Origin: Nonomuraea solani
Lineage (GTDB): Bacteria; Actinomycetota; Actinomycetes; Streptosporangiales; Streptosporangiaceae
Assembly: GCF_900108335.1 (NCBI RefSeq)
Contig: NZ_FNVT01000013.1
Location: 186,001 to 250,000 of the forward strand
DNA: 64,000 nt
Direction of reading: 5' to 3'
Shown here piece by piece: positions 7,374-15,205 of this stretch. The translations under genes were made by a program, and so were the position numbers. Numbering within the stretch: the stretch's first letter is position 1; each line of letters begins with the position of its first letter. The notes beneath the pieces were generated by a model, which saw nothing but the letters and a program-made list of their open reading frames with translations, had not been told where the DNA came from and searched no databases.

Positions 7374-8578
7374 GCCTTCTCCACCTTCATCGTCAACATC
7401 ACTTCCGTGCCCTCGCCGGGCTCGGTACGGACTCGGGCCGTCCCGCCGTGACGTTCCATTCTCCCGATGATGGACTCCCTGATCCCCATCCTGTCGAGCG
7501 GCACCGTCTCGAGATCGAACCCTTTGCCCCGATCCTTCACGAAAATCGTGGCCTCTTCACCCTCCACTTCCGCATAGACGGAAATGGAAGGACTTCCAGA
7601 GTATTTGGCCGCGTTGACCATCGCCTGCCGGGACGCCTTCAGCATCGCGCCCAGCTTGCCCGCCGGGTCGAGGGCGATGTCGCCGACGCAGACGATCTCG
7701 ATGGGCACCCCGTGCGCGTCCTCCTCCTCGGCGGCGATCCTGCGCACGGCGGCGGCGAGGGTGGCGTCGGCGTCCTGGGCGGGCTGGTAGAGCCAGTTGC
7801 GCAGCTCGCGCTCCTGGGAGCGGGCCAGGCGGGTGACCTCGCGCTGGTCGTGGGCGACGCGCTGGATCAGCGTCAGGGTGTGCAGCACCGAGTCGTGCAC
7901 CATGGCGGCCACCTCGGCGCGCTCCTCCTGCCTGATGCGCTCGCGGCGCTCCAGTTGCAGCTCTTTCCACAGGCCGGCCAGCCAGGGCGCGGCCATGACG
8001 GCCAGGCCGCCGACCACGACCACGGTGAACATCAGGCTTTCCCTGATCTGGGGGAGCTCGCCCTCGGCGGCCAGGAAGCCGGTCGCGCCGATCACGATCA
8101 GGACGATGCCGAGCAGCGTGCGTACCCGGTTCTTCCTGATGCTGAGGGACGCGCCGCTCACCCAGCCCTTGCGGCGTACCGGATCGGCCTGTTGCCACAG
8201 GATCAGCGCGCCGATCCCGCCCACCGCGAACGGCAACATGGCCATGCCGCCCTGCGAGGCGCCCGTCAGCCACCCGAACGCGAACAGCGCCGCCGCGATC
8301 GCGCTGAACGCGGCGAGCTGGCTCCAGTCCCGCTGCGGCGGCGCACCTTGGTGCGGCTGCTTGGGCGTGATCATCCACAGCACCGCGTACGCCACCCCGC
8401 CCACCCCCTGGACGACGGTGAGCAGCACGAACATCAGCCTGACCACCACCGGGTCAAGCTTGAGCTGCGCCGCCAGCCCTTGGGCGACACCGCCGAGGAG
8501 GCGGCCCTCCATGGGGCGCATCATCCTGCGGTAGGGCTTGTCGCCGCTCTGCTCGGCGAGAGTCTTCTGGTCAGCCAT
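7370..8578 (-). CDS. PspC-domain sensor histidine kinase
   Basis: A 402-residue membrane kinase. The N-terminal PspC domain (about 18-72, EGRLLGGVAQGLAAQL) includes one hydrophobic helix. Further membrane segments lie near 86-105, 112-128, 152-170 and 182-203. The cytoplasmic part has the phospho-acceptor His228 (MVHDSVLHTL), Asn322 of the N-box and a DRGKGF G-box (349-354). This is the HPK7/DesK-type architecture that partners NarL regulators, and its regulator follows with an ATGA overlap. The start at ATG 8578 keeps the PspC domain at the N-terminus; the much longer frame upstream is antisense to the divergent PspC gene. Confidence 0.9.
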   Translation of the reverse strand: MADQKTLAEQSGDKPYRRMMRPMEGRLLGGVAQGLAAQLKLDPVVVRLMFVLLTVVQGVGGVAYAVLWMITPKQPHQGAPPQRDWSQLAAFSAIAAALFAFGWLTGASQGGMAMLPFAVGGIGALILWQQADPVRRKGWVSGASLSIRKNRVRTLLGIVLIVIGATGFLAAEGELPQIRESLMFTVVVVGGLAVMAAPWLAGLWKELQLERRERIRQEERAEVAAMVHDSVLHTLTLIQRVAHDQREVTRLARSQERELRNWLYQPAQDADATLAAAVRRIAAEEEDAHGVPIEIVCVGDIALDPAGKLGAMLKASRQAMVNAAKYSGSPSISVYAEVEGEEATIFVKDRGKGFDLETVPLDRMGIRESIIGRMERHGGTARVRTEPGEGTEVMLTMKVEKA

Positions 8579-8683
8579 AACATGGCCATAGTCACACGTC
8601 GGGGGCGTCACGGGCATCAGGGAACAACCCCCGGGTCGGGTCAGGGGTGTCCCGGATGCGAGCACCCCGCGCGTGGGTCCACG

Positions 8684-10354
8684 ATGGTTCCCATGACAGA
8701 AGCTCCGCCCAGGCGACCGGCCGCCCCCCACGCAGAGCTGCGCCGCAGCAGCGAGGGGCGTTTCCTCATGGGGGTCTGCGCGGGGCTCGGGCGGCACACC
8801 GGGATCGACCCGGTGGTGTTCCGCGTGGGCTTCACGGTGCTTCTGCTCGGTTCCGGCATCGGGCTGTTCCTCTATCTGGCGGCGTTCCTGCTGATGAGGG
8901 AGCCGACCGGCCGGCCGGGGCTCATCGAGCACTGGACGCGGCGCGACTTCGACGCCGACACCGTGATGGCGCTCCTGACGGCGGTGCTGGCGTGCGGGCT
9001 GGCGATCAACCTGGCGACGGTGTGGCTGGACACGGGCACGCTGGTGGTCGGGGTGTTCCTGGCGGTGGCGCTGCTGGCGGCGCATTCGAGCGGGGTGGAC
9101 CTGCTCGGGCTGGCCAGGACGATGCCCGAGCGGCTGAGCAGGCGCCGCCGGCAGGAGTCGCCGGCGGCCTCCTACCGCCACCACGACCAGGCTCCCCCGG
9201 CTTCCGACCCGACCCGGGTACGCCCGGCACCACCCCAAAACCCGGTCCCACCGGCCCCTCCGGAGCAGCCCGCGCCGGCCGCCGAGCCGGTCCCGTCGCG
9301 GCCAGAGCCGGCCGCCGCGCATCTCCAGGAGGCCGAGCCGACCACGGCGCACGCCAGGCCGGAGCCCGGCCAGAGCCCTGTGGCGCCTGAGCCGATCAAG
9401 GCCGAAGAGCCGACGACGGCCCGAGGAGAGGTCGTAAAGCCGGCCCGGGAAGAGGCCGTAAAGCCGGTGCGGGAAGAGGTCGTGGCGCCCGTCCCCGATG
9501 AGGCCCCGGTCCGCGAGGACGACAGGCCGGAGGCGGTGACCGCGGCGCACGCGGTCCCCCCGTACCGGCAGCCCGCCTACCGCCCCCAGCCCAGGACCGC
9601 GGTCGAGTACGCCAGCCACGGCGAGCCGTTCGCGCCCAACGGCCCGTACCAGCCGCTCGACCCGGCCAGAAGGGCCGGCTACTCGCCCTACGACCCCGCC
9701 CTGTACGGCCGCCCGTTCCCCCAGCAGGCACGCAAGCGCCGCCCGCGGTCGTTCATCGGCCTCATCACGTTCATGCTGGCATTCATCATTGGAGGGATCG
9801 TCGTGGTCGTCCAGGCCAGGTCGGCCGCGGGAGTGAGCCCGACCATCGTCGGCGGCGCCATGCTCATCACCATCGGGGCCGGGCTGCTCATAGCCGCCTG
9901 GTGGGGCAGGGGCGCCGGGCTGGTGGCGGCGGGCACGGTGGTCACGCTGATCGTGGGCGTGGGCCTGATGCTCGGCGGCCTGCCCAAGAACATCGGCTCG
10001 GTGGAATGGACGCCGACCAAGGTCGCGGAGGCGAGCCGGTTCTACGACGTCGGAGTGGGCGACGGCCGGCTGGACCTGTCGGAGCTGGTGCTGCCACCGG
10101 GCGCGGAGGTGACGTTCAACGCCGCGATCTCGGCGGGCGAGCTCGAAGTGATCGTGCCACCGACCGCCAGGGTGGAGGTGCACGCGACCAACAAGGTCGG
10201 CGACATCAAGATCGACCAGTCGCTCAAGGGCGGCGTGGACGTGCGGTGCGACAAGGTCCTGGAGCCGGAGATCAAACCGGAGGGCAAGGTTTCGACGATC
10301 GTGCTCAACCTGAAGGGCGGTCTCGGCGACATGGAGGTGCGGCGTGCCGCGTGA
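8684..10354 (+). CDS. PspC-domain membrane protein with C-terminal adhesin-like domain
   Basis: A 556-residue protein with a PspC domain at about 18-75, more hydrophobic helices to about 140, then a long Pro/Glu/Ala-rich low-complexity linker (about 150-345). Three further membrane helices and a C-terminal beta-rich region (about 445-556) follow; the latter resembles the DUF4097/LiaF-type C-terminal fold. It is divergent from the PspC kinase, from which it is separated by 105 bp, and probably belongs to the same stress system. The start is ATG 8684 or ATG 8693; neither has a strong ribosome binding site. Confidence 0.75.
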   Translation: MVPMTEAPPRRPAAPHAELRRSSEGRFLMGVCAGLGRHTGIDPVVFRVGFTVLLLGSGIGLFLYLAAFLLMREPTGRPGLIEHWTRRDFDADTVMALLTAVLACGLAINLATVWLDTGTLVVGVFLAVALLAAHSSGVDLLGLARTMPERLSRRRRQESPAASYRHHDQAPPASDPTRVRPAPPQNPVPPAPPEQPAPAAEPVPSRPEPAAAHLQEAEPTTAHARPEPGQSPVAPEPIKAEEPTTARGEVVKPAREEAVKPVREEVVAPVPDEAPVREDDRPEAVTAAHAVPPYRQPAYRPQPRTAVEYASHGEPFAPNGPYQPLDPARRAGYSPYDPALYGRPFPQQARKRRPRSFIGLITFMLAFIIGGIVVVVQARSAAGVSPTIVGGAMLITIGAGLLIAAWWGRGAGLVAAGTVVTLIVGVGLMLGGLPKNIGSVEWTPTKVAEASRFYDVGVGDGRLDLSELVLPPGAEVTFNAAISAGELEVIVPPTARVEVHATNKVGDIKIDQSLKGGVDVRCDKVLEPEIKPEGKVSTIVLNLKGGLGDMEVRRAA

Positions 10355-10547
10355 GGTCGACCGCCCCAGGCGCCTGCACAGGACGGACTGGATGGCCCTG
10401 TTCAGCGGGGTGCTCTTCATCGTCTTGGGCATTTTGATCGTGACTCGCGCGATCACGGATTGGCTGGTCCTGATCGGTGTGATGGTGCTAGGACTGGCGT
10501 TCGCGGGGCTGGTGGCGATCGTCGCGCGGGTGGTCCGCGGTAAGTAA
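10344..10547 (+). CDS. Small two-helix membrane protein
   Basis: A 67-residue protein with two predicted membrane helices (about 16-31 and 36-60) and a basic C-terminus. The GTG start at 10344 overlaps the end of the PspC protein by 11 bp and has GGAGGTG 5 nt upstream. Coupling suggests a function with the PspC protein. I know no specific family for it. Confidence 0.7.
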   Translation: MPREVDRPRRLHRTDWMALFSGVLFIVLGILIVTRAITDWLVLIGVMVLGLAFAGLVAIVARVVRGK

Positions 10548-10618
10548 CCCTTGACCGGGAAAAACACCGGCGTACGTTCGGAGTGTCCGCCTTTCCCCCT
10601 GCTCCTGAGGGAGGACGT

Positions 10619-11101
10619 ATGCCCCGAATCACCGTCACCGTCGACGGGATCAAGTATGAGGAGGATGTCGAGCCGCGACTCCTGCTCATCCATCTGCTAC
10701 GAGAACGCCTGGGCAAGACCGGCACACCCGTCGGTTGCGACACCAGCAACTGCGGCGCCTGCACGGTCATGCTCGACGGCAAGAGCGCCAAGAGCTGTTC
10801 GGTCCTCGCCGTGCAGGCCGACGGCTGCGACGTCGTCACGATCGAGGGCCTGGGCGCCAACGGGTCGATGCACCCGATGCAGCAGGCCTTCCACGAAGAG
10901 CACGCGCTGCAGTGCGGCTACTGCACCCCCGGCATGGTCATGGCCGCGATAGACCTGCTCAGAGACGACCCCGAGCCGTCGGAAGAGACCATCAGGCAGG
11001 GCCTGGAGGGCAACCTCTGCCGCTGCACCGGATACTGCAACATCGTGCGCGCCGTACGCAGGGGCGCGCAGGAGATGGGTCAGGCGGTGAGCTCCTCATG
11101 A
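10619..11101 (+). CDS. Molybdenum hydroxylase small (2Fe-2S) subunit, CoxS-like
   Basis: A 160-residue iron-sulfur subunit of a xanthine/CO dehydrogenase family enzyme. It carries electrons from the molybdenum site to FAD. Eight cysteines bind two clusters: Cys40, 45, 48 and 60 (plant-ferredoxin type), and Cys99, 102, 134 and 136 (QCGYC and CRCTGYC). The ATG at 10619 has AGGGAGGA upstream; an earlier in-frame GTG at 10583 does not. It opens a three-gene operon joined by ATGA overlaps. Confidence 0.93.
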   Translation: MPRITVTVDGIKYEEDVEPRLLLIHLLRERLGKTGTPVGCDTSNCGACTVMLDGKSAKSCSVLAVQADGCDVVTIEGLGANGSMHPMQQAFHEEHALQCGYCTPGMVMAAIDLLRDDPEPSEETIRQGLEGNLCRCTGYCNIVRAVRRGAQEMGQAVSSS

Positions 11102-13431
11102 CCGTTCAGGAAGTCGGGCGGCCGCGCAGGCGTAAAGAGGACGCCCGGCTGCTGACGGGGCGCACGCAGTGGACGGACAACCTCTCCCGTCCGGGGACGC
11201 TGCACGTGATGTTCCTGCGCAGCCCGATGGCCCACGCCAGGATCACCGGGATCGACGTGTCGGGGGCGCGCGGTCTGCCGGGGGTGGTGGCGGCGTTCAG
11301 CGGCCAGGACTTCGCCGCCGAGCAGGGCAGCCTGCCGTGCGCGTGGCCGGTGACCGACGACATCGTGATCCCGGAGCATCCGCCGATGGCGGTCTCCGAG
11401 GTCCGGTACGTCGGCGAGGCCGTGGCCTGCGTGGTGGCGACCGACCGTTACCGGGCGGCCGACGCGCTGGAGGCCATCGAGGTCGACTACGAGCCGCTGC
11501 CCGCGGTGCTGGACATGACCCAGGCGCTCGCCGAAGGCGGCCCGAAGGTGCACGAGGCGGGCAACAAGGCGTACAGCATGAAGTTCACCTCGGGTGACAT
11601 CGAGGCGGCGTTCAGGGACGCGGCCGTCGTGATCGACCGCACGTACGTGCAGCAGCGGCTGATCCCGAGCGCGATGGAGCCGCGGGCGGTGATGGCCGAC
11701 ACCGACGGCGAGACGTTCACGATCTGGTCGTCCACGCAGATCCCGCACGTGCTGCGGGTCATGCTGGCCGTGGTCACCGGCATCCCCGAGCAGAAACTGC
11801 GGGTGGTCGCGCCCGATGTGGGCGGCGGGTTCGGCTCGAAGCTGCAGGTCACCGCCGAGGAGGTGCTCTGCCTGCTGCTGGCCCGCAAGCTGGGCAAGCC
11901 GGTCAAGTGGGCCGAATCCCGCTCCGAGGGCAACCTGACCGTGCACCACGGCCGCGACCAGCTCCAGCACGTCCGGCTGGCCGCCGACGCCGACGGGCGC
12001 CTGCGCGGCCTGCAGGTGGACCTGCTGGCCGACATGGGCGCATACCTGATGCTGCTCACGCCGGGTGTACCGACGCTGGGCACGCAGATGTGCAACGCGA
12101 TCTACAAGATGGACGCGTACGAGTTCGCCTGCACGGGTGTGTTCACCACCAAGATGCCCACGGACGCCTACCGGGGCGCGGGACGCCCGGAGGCCACGTT
12201 CATCATCGAGCGGGTGATGGACGAGCTGGCCGCCGAGCTCAAGCTGGACCCGGTGGAGGTGCGCAAGCGGAACTGGATCAAGCACGAGGAGTTCCCGTTC
12301 ACCACGATCTCGGGTCTCACCTACGACTCGGGCAACTACGAGGCGGCCACCGACCGGGCGCTGTCGCTGTTCGGCTACGACAAGCTCAGGGCCGAGCAGG
12401 CCGACCGGCGGGACCGGGGCGATCCGGTGCAGCTCGGGATCGGCGTCAGCACGTACACCGAGATGTGCGGCCTGGCACCGTCCAGGCTGCTCGGCGCGGG
12501 TAATTTCGGCGCCGGCGGCTGGGAGCACGGCGCGGTGCGCATGCTGCCGACGGGCAAGGTCGAGGTCATCACGGGCAGCTCGCCGCACGGGCAGGGACAC
12601 GTCACGGCCTGGAGCCAGATCGTGGCCGACGCGCTCGGCGTGCCGTTCGAGGACATCGCGGTGCTGCACGGCGACACGGCGGTCGTGCCGAAGGGCATGG
12701 ACACCTACGGCTCGCGCTCGCTGGCCGTGGGCGGGATCGCGGTGCTCAAGGCGTGCGACAAGGTCAAGGACAAGGCGCGTACGCTGGCCGCGCACCTGCT
12801 GGAGTGCGCCCCCGACGACCTGGAGTTCGAGGCGGGGGCGTTCAAGGTGCGGGGCACCGATTCGCAGAAGACCATCCAGGAGCTGGCCAACGCCGCTTTC
12901 ACGGCGCACGACCTGCCCGACGGGGTGGAGGCGCGGCTCGACTCCGACGCCACGTTCGACCCGGAGAACTTCTCGTTCCCGCACGGCACCCATCTGTGCG
13001 CGGCCGAGGTGGACACCGAGACGGGCATGGTCAAGATCCGCTCGTACGTGGCGGTGGACGACATCGGCAAGGTCGTCAACCCGCTCATCGTGGACGGCCA
13101 GCTCCACGGCGGCATCGCCCAGGGCATCGCCCAGGCCCTGTACGAGGAGGCCGTCTACGACGCCGAGGGCAACCTGCTGACCACGACGCTGGCCGACTAT
13201 CTGCTGCCGTCGGCCGCGGACCTGCCGGACTTCACGCTCGACAGGACCGAGTCCCCGGCGACCAGCAACCCGCTGGGCGTCAAGGGCGTCGGCGAGGCGG
13301 GCACGATCGCCTCGACCCCGGCCGTGGTGAACGCCATCGTGGACGCCCTGCGCCCGCTCGGCATCCGCGACGTCCAGATGCCGTGCACGCCCGAACGCGT
13401 CTGGCGCGCCCTGGAAGGAGCCCGGCAATGA
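11098..13431 (+). CDS. Form II CoxL-like molybdopterin-binding large subunit
   Basis: A 777-residue catalytic subunit that would bind molybdopterin cytosine dinucleotide. The active-site loop reads AYRGAGR (357-363), the signature of form II CODH-like enzymes, not the AYRCSFR of true aerobic CO dehydrogenase. The conserved catalytic Glu is Glu733 in GVGEAG. A glycine-rich cofactor motif (GGGFGSK) is present near 240. Form II enzymes have doubtful CO activity, so the substrate may be another small carbonyl or N-heterocyclic compound. Both ends overlap neighbours by ATGA. Confidence 0.92.
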   Translation: MTVQEVGRPRRRKEDARLLTGRTQWTDNLSRPGTLHVMFLRSPMAHARITGIDVSGARGLPGVVAAFSGQDFAAEQGSLPCAWPVTDDIVIPEHPPMAVSEVRYVGEAVACVVATDRYRAADALEAIEVDYEPLPAVLDMTQALAEGGPKVHEAGNKAYSMKFTSGDIEAAFRDAAVVIDRTYVQQRLIPSAMEPRAVMADTDGETFTIWSSTQIPHVLRVMLAVVTGIPEQKLRVVAPDVGGGFGSKLQVTAEEVLCLLLARKLGKPVKWAESRSEGNLTVHHGRDQLQHVRLAADADGRLRGLQVDLLADMGAYLMLLTPGVPTLGTQMCNAIYKMDAYEFACTGVFTTKMPTDAYRGAGRPEATFIIERVMDELAAELKLDPVEVRKRNWIKHEEFPFTTISGLTYDSGNYEAATDRALSLFGYDKLRAEQADRRDRGDPVQLGIGVSTYTEMCGLAPSRLLGAGNFGAGGWEHGAVRMLPTGKVEVITGSSPHGQGHVTAWSQIVADALGVPFEDIAVLHGDTAVVPKGMDTYGSRSLAVGGIAVLKACDKVKDKARTLAAHLLECAPDDLEFEAGAFKVRGTDSQKTIQELANAAFTAHDLPDGVEARLDSDATFDPENFSFPHGTHLCAAEVDTETGMVKIRSYVAVDDIGKVVNPLIVDGQLHGGIAQGIAQALYEEAVYDAEGNLLTTTLADYLLPSAADLPDFTLDRTESPATSNPLGVKGVGEAGTIASTPAVVNAIVDALRPLGIRDVQMPCTPERVWRALEGARQ

Positions 13432-14282
13432 TCCCCGCGCAGTTCGACTACGTGCGTCCGGACACGCTCGCCGAGGCCTGCCAGACCCTGGCGGCCGACG
13501 ACGACGCCAAGGTCCTGGCCGGCGGCCAGTCGTTGCTGCCGCTGCTGCGGCTGCGGCTGGCGTACCCGTCCACGCTGGTCGACGTCGGCCGGCTGGCCGA
13601 GCTGAAGGGCGTGCACGACCGCGGCGACCACGTGTTCATCGGCGCGATGGCCACGCACGACGAGGTCGTGCGCTCGGGCGTGGTACGGGCCGAGTGCCCG
13701 CTCATCGCGCTGACGGCGACGCAGGTGGCCGATCCGGCGATCCGGCACCGCGGCACGTTCGGCGGCTCGCTGGCCCACGCGGACCCGGCCGGTGACCTGC
13801 CCGCGGTGGCGCTGGCGCTGGAGTGCGTGTTCGTGGCCAGGTCGGAGCGGGGCGAGCGGGAGATCCCGGCCGCCGAGTTCTTCGTCGACTACCTGGAGTC
13901 GTCGCTGCGTCAGGGCGAGATCCTGGTCGGCGTGAAGGTCCCGAAGCTGGGCCAGGGCTGGGGCTTCCACTACGAGAAGTTCCACAGGACCGCGCAGTCG
14001 TGGGCCATCGTCGGCGTGGCGGCGGCGGTCAAGCGCTCCAACGGCTCCATCGCCGAGGCCAGGATCGGGCTGACGAACATGGCGCCGACGCCGCTGCGCG
14101 CCGGCGCCACCGAGCACGCCCTGCAGGGCGTGGAGCTGGGCGACCAGGTACGCCAGGCGTGCGACGAGGCGGCGGCGGACACCTCGCCGCCGACCGACCT
14201 GCACGCGCAGCAGGACTACCGGCGGCACCTGGCCAGGGTCCTGACCCACCGCGCGGTACGCACGGCGGCCGGATCACCCTGA
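13428..14282 (+). CDS. Molybdenum hydroxylase medium (FAD) subunit, CoxM-like
   Basis: A 284-residue FAD-binding subunit. The FAD motifs AGGQSLLPLLRLR (about 31-43) and a TIR-type equivalent in HRGTFGGSLAHADP (about 106-119) are present, followed by the CODH-type C-terminal domain. Its ATG overlaps the large-subunit stop. The operon order small-large-medium differs from the classic coxMSL order. Confidence 0.92.
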   Translation: MIPAQFDYVRPDTLAEACQTLAADDDAKVLAGGQSLLPLLRLRLAYPSTLVDVGRLAELKGVHDRGDHVFIGAMATHDEVVRSGVVRAECPLIALTATQVADPAIRHRGTFGGSLAHADPAGDLPAVALALECVFVARSERGEREIPAAEFFVDYLESSLRQGEILVGVKVPKLGQGWGFHYEKFHRTAQSWAIVGVAAAVKRSNGSIAEARIGLTNMAPTPLRAGATEHALQGVELGDQVRQACDEAAADTSPPTDLHAQQDYRRHLARVLTHRAVRTAAGSP

Positions 14283-14359
14283 ACCCGTCGCGGGGGCGCT
14301 CTTCCAGGGCGCCCCCGCCCCGACGTAGGGTCACAGGAATCGGTGGAAGGAGCGGATCG

Positions 14360-15112
14360 ATGGCGATGCGGTTCGAGCACGAGTTCACAGTTCCCGTTCC
14401 GATCGAGCAGGCGTGGGCCGTGTTGCTCGACGTCGAACGGGTCGCGCCCTGCCTGCCCGGGGCGACGCTGGACATCTTCGAAGGCGACGAGTTCACCGGC
14501 AGGATGAAGGTCAAGGTCGGCCCGATCACGGTGACCTACCGGGGCTCGGCCAAGTTCGAGGACGTGGACAAGGACTCCTACACGCTCACCATCCAGGCCT
14601 CGGGCAAGGAGGCCAGGGGCTCGGGCACCGCCGCCGCCACGGTCAAGGCACGGCTGGAGCCGCGCGAGGAGGCCACGGCGGTGACCGTGGAGACGACGTT
14701 CAACGTGACCGGCCGCCCGGCGCAGTTCGGGCGCGGCGTGATGGCCGAGGTCGGTGGCAAGCTCATCGACAGGTTCGCCGAAAATCTGGCCAGGCTGCTG
14801 TCCGAGCCCACGGTCGAGCCCGTGGCGCCGGCCCCGCAGCCGGCCTCGCAGTCGACCCAGCAGTCGGCCTCGCAGTCGGCCTCGCAGTCGGCCTCGCAGC
14901 AGGAGGAGGAGCGGCATCTGAGCGCGGTGCCGGCGGGTGAGCAGGACGTGCGGCCCGCGGGCACGCTGCGCACCTCGCGCACACCTGACGAGGAGGCTCT
15001 CGACCTGCTGGAGATCGCCGGGCAGCCGCTGCTGAAGCGGTTGCTGCCCATCGCGGGCGCGGCCGTGGCCCTGGCGGTCATCATCTGGGTGATTCGTCGC
15101 CTTATGCGCTGA
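14360..15112 (+). CDS. CoxG-like SRPBCC protein with C-terminal membrane anchor
   Basis: A 250-residue protein. Residues 1-150 are a CoxG/SRPBCC (START-like) domain. Then comes a Ser/Gln/Ala repeat linker (about 156-178), an acidic-basic region, and a hydrophobic C-terminal helix (about 228-245) ending in RRLMR. CoxG is known to tether CO dehydrogenase to the membrane or deliver lipid-soluble electron carriers; the C-terminal anchor here fits that role. The ATG at 14360 has GGAAGGAG 7 nt upstream. It lies 77 bp behind the medium subunit in the same direction and is probably co-transcribed. Confidence 0.88.
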   Translation: MAMRFEHEFTVPVPIEQAWAVLLDVERVAPCLPGATLDIFEGDEFTGRMKVKVGPITVTYRGSAKFEDVDKDSYTLTIQASGKEARGSGTAAATVKARLEPREEATAVTVETTFNVTGRPAQFGRGVMAEVGGKLIDRFAENLARLLSEPTVEPVAPAPQPASQSTQQSASQSASQSASQQEEERHLSAVPAGEQDVRPAGTLRTSRTPDEEALDLLEIAGQPLLKRLLPIAGAAVALAVIIWVIRRLMR

Positions 15113-15141
15113 TTTTAGGCAAATACTCCATCAAGTCCGGA

Positions 15142-15166
15142 CACTTCCCCCTAGCTGGGGGAAGTG
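15142..15166 (+). terminator. Hairpin between coxG-like gene and surface-glycan locus
   Basis: A perfect 10-bp stem (CACTTCCCCC / GGGGGAAGTG) with a 5-nt loop. It follows the coxG-like stop by 29 nt, lacks a U-run, and lies 39 nt before the next start, so it could also attenuate the downstream gene. Confidence 0.55.
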
Positions 15167-15205
15167 CCATTCCCGCCGGGTGTAGGTCTATCGGGGGGAC
15201 TTGGG

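Noticed and set aside
8579..10693. N-terminal extension of the PspC kinase frame across the divergent PspC gene
   Set aside because: The stretch is antisense low-complexity sequence; the kinase starts at 8578 with the PspC domain.
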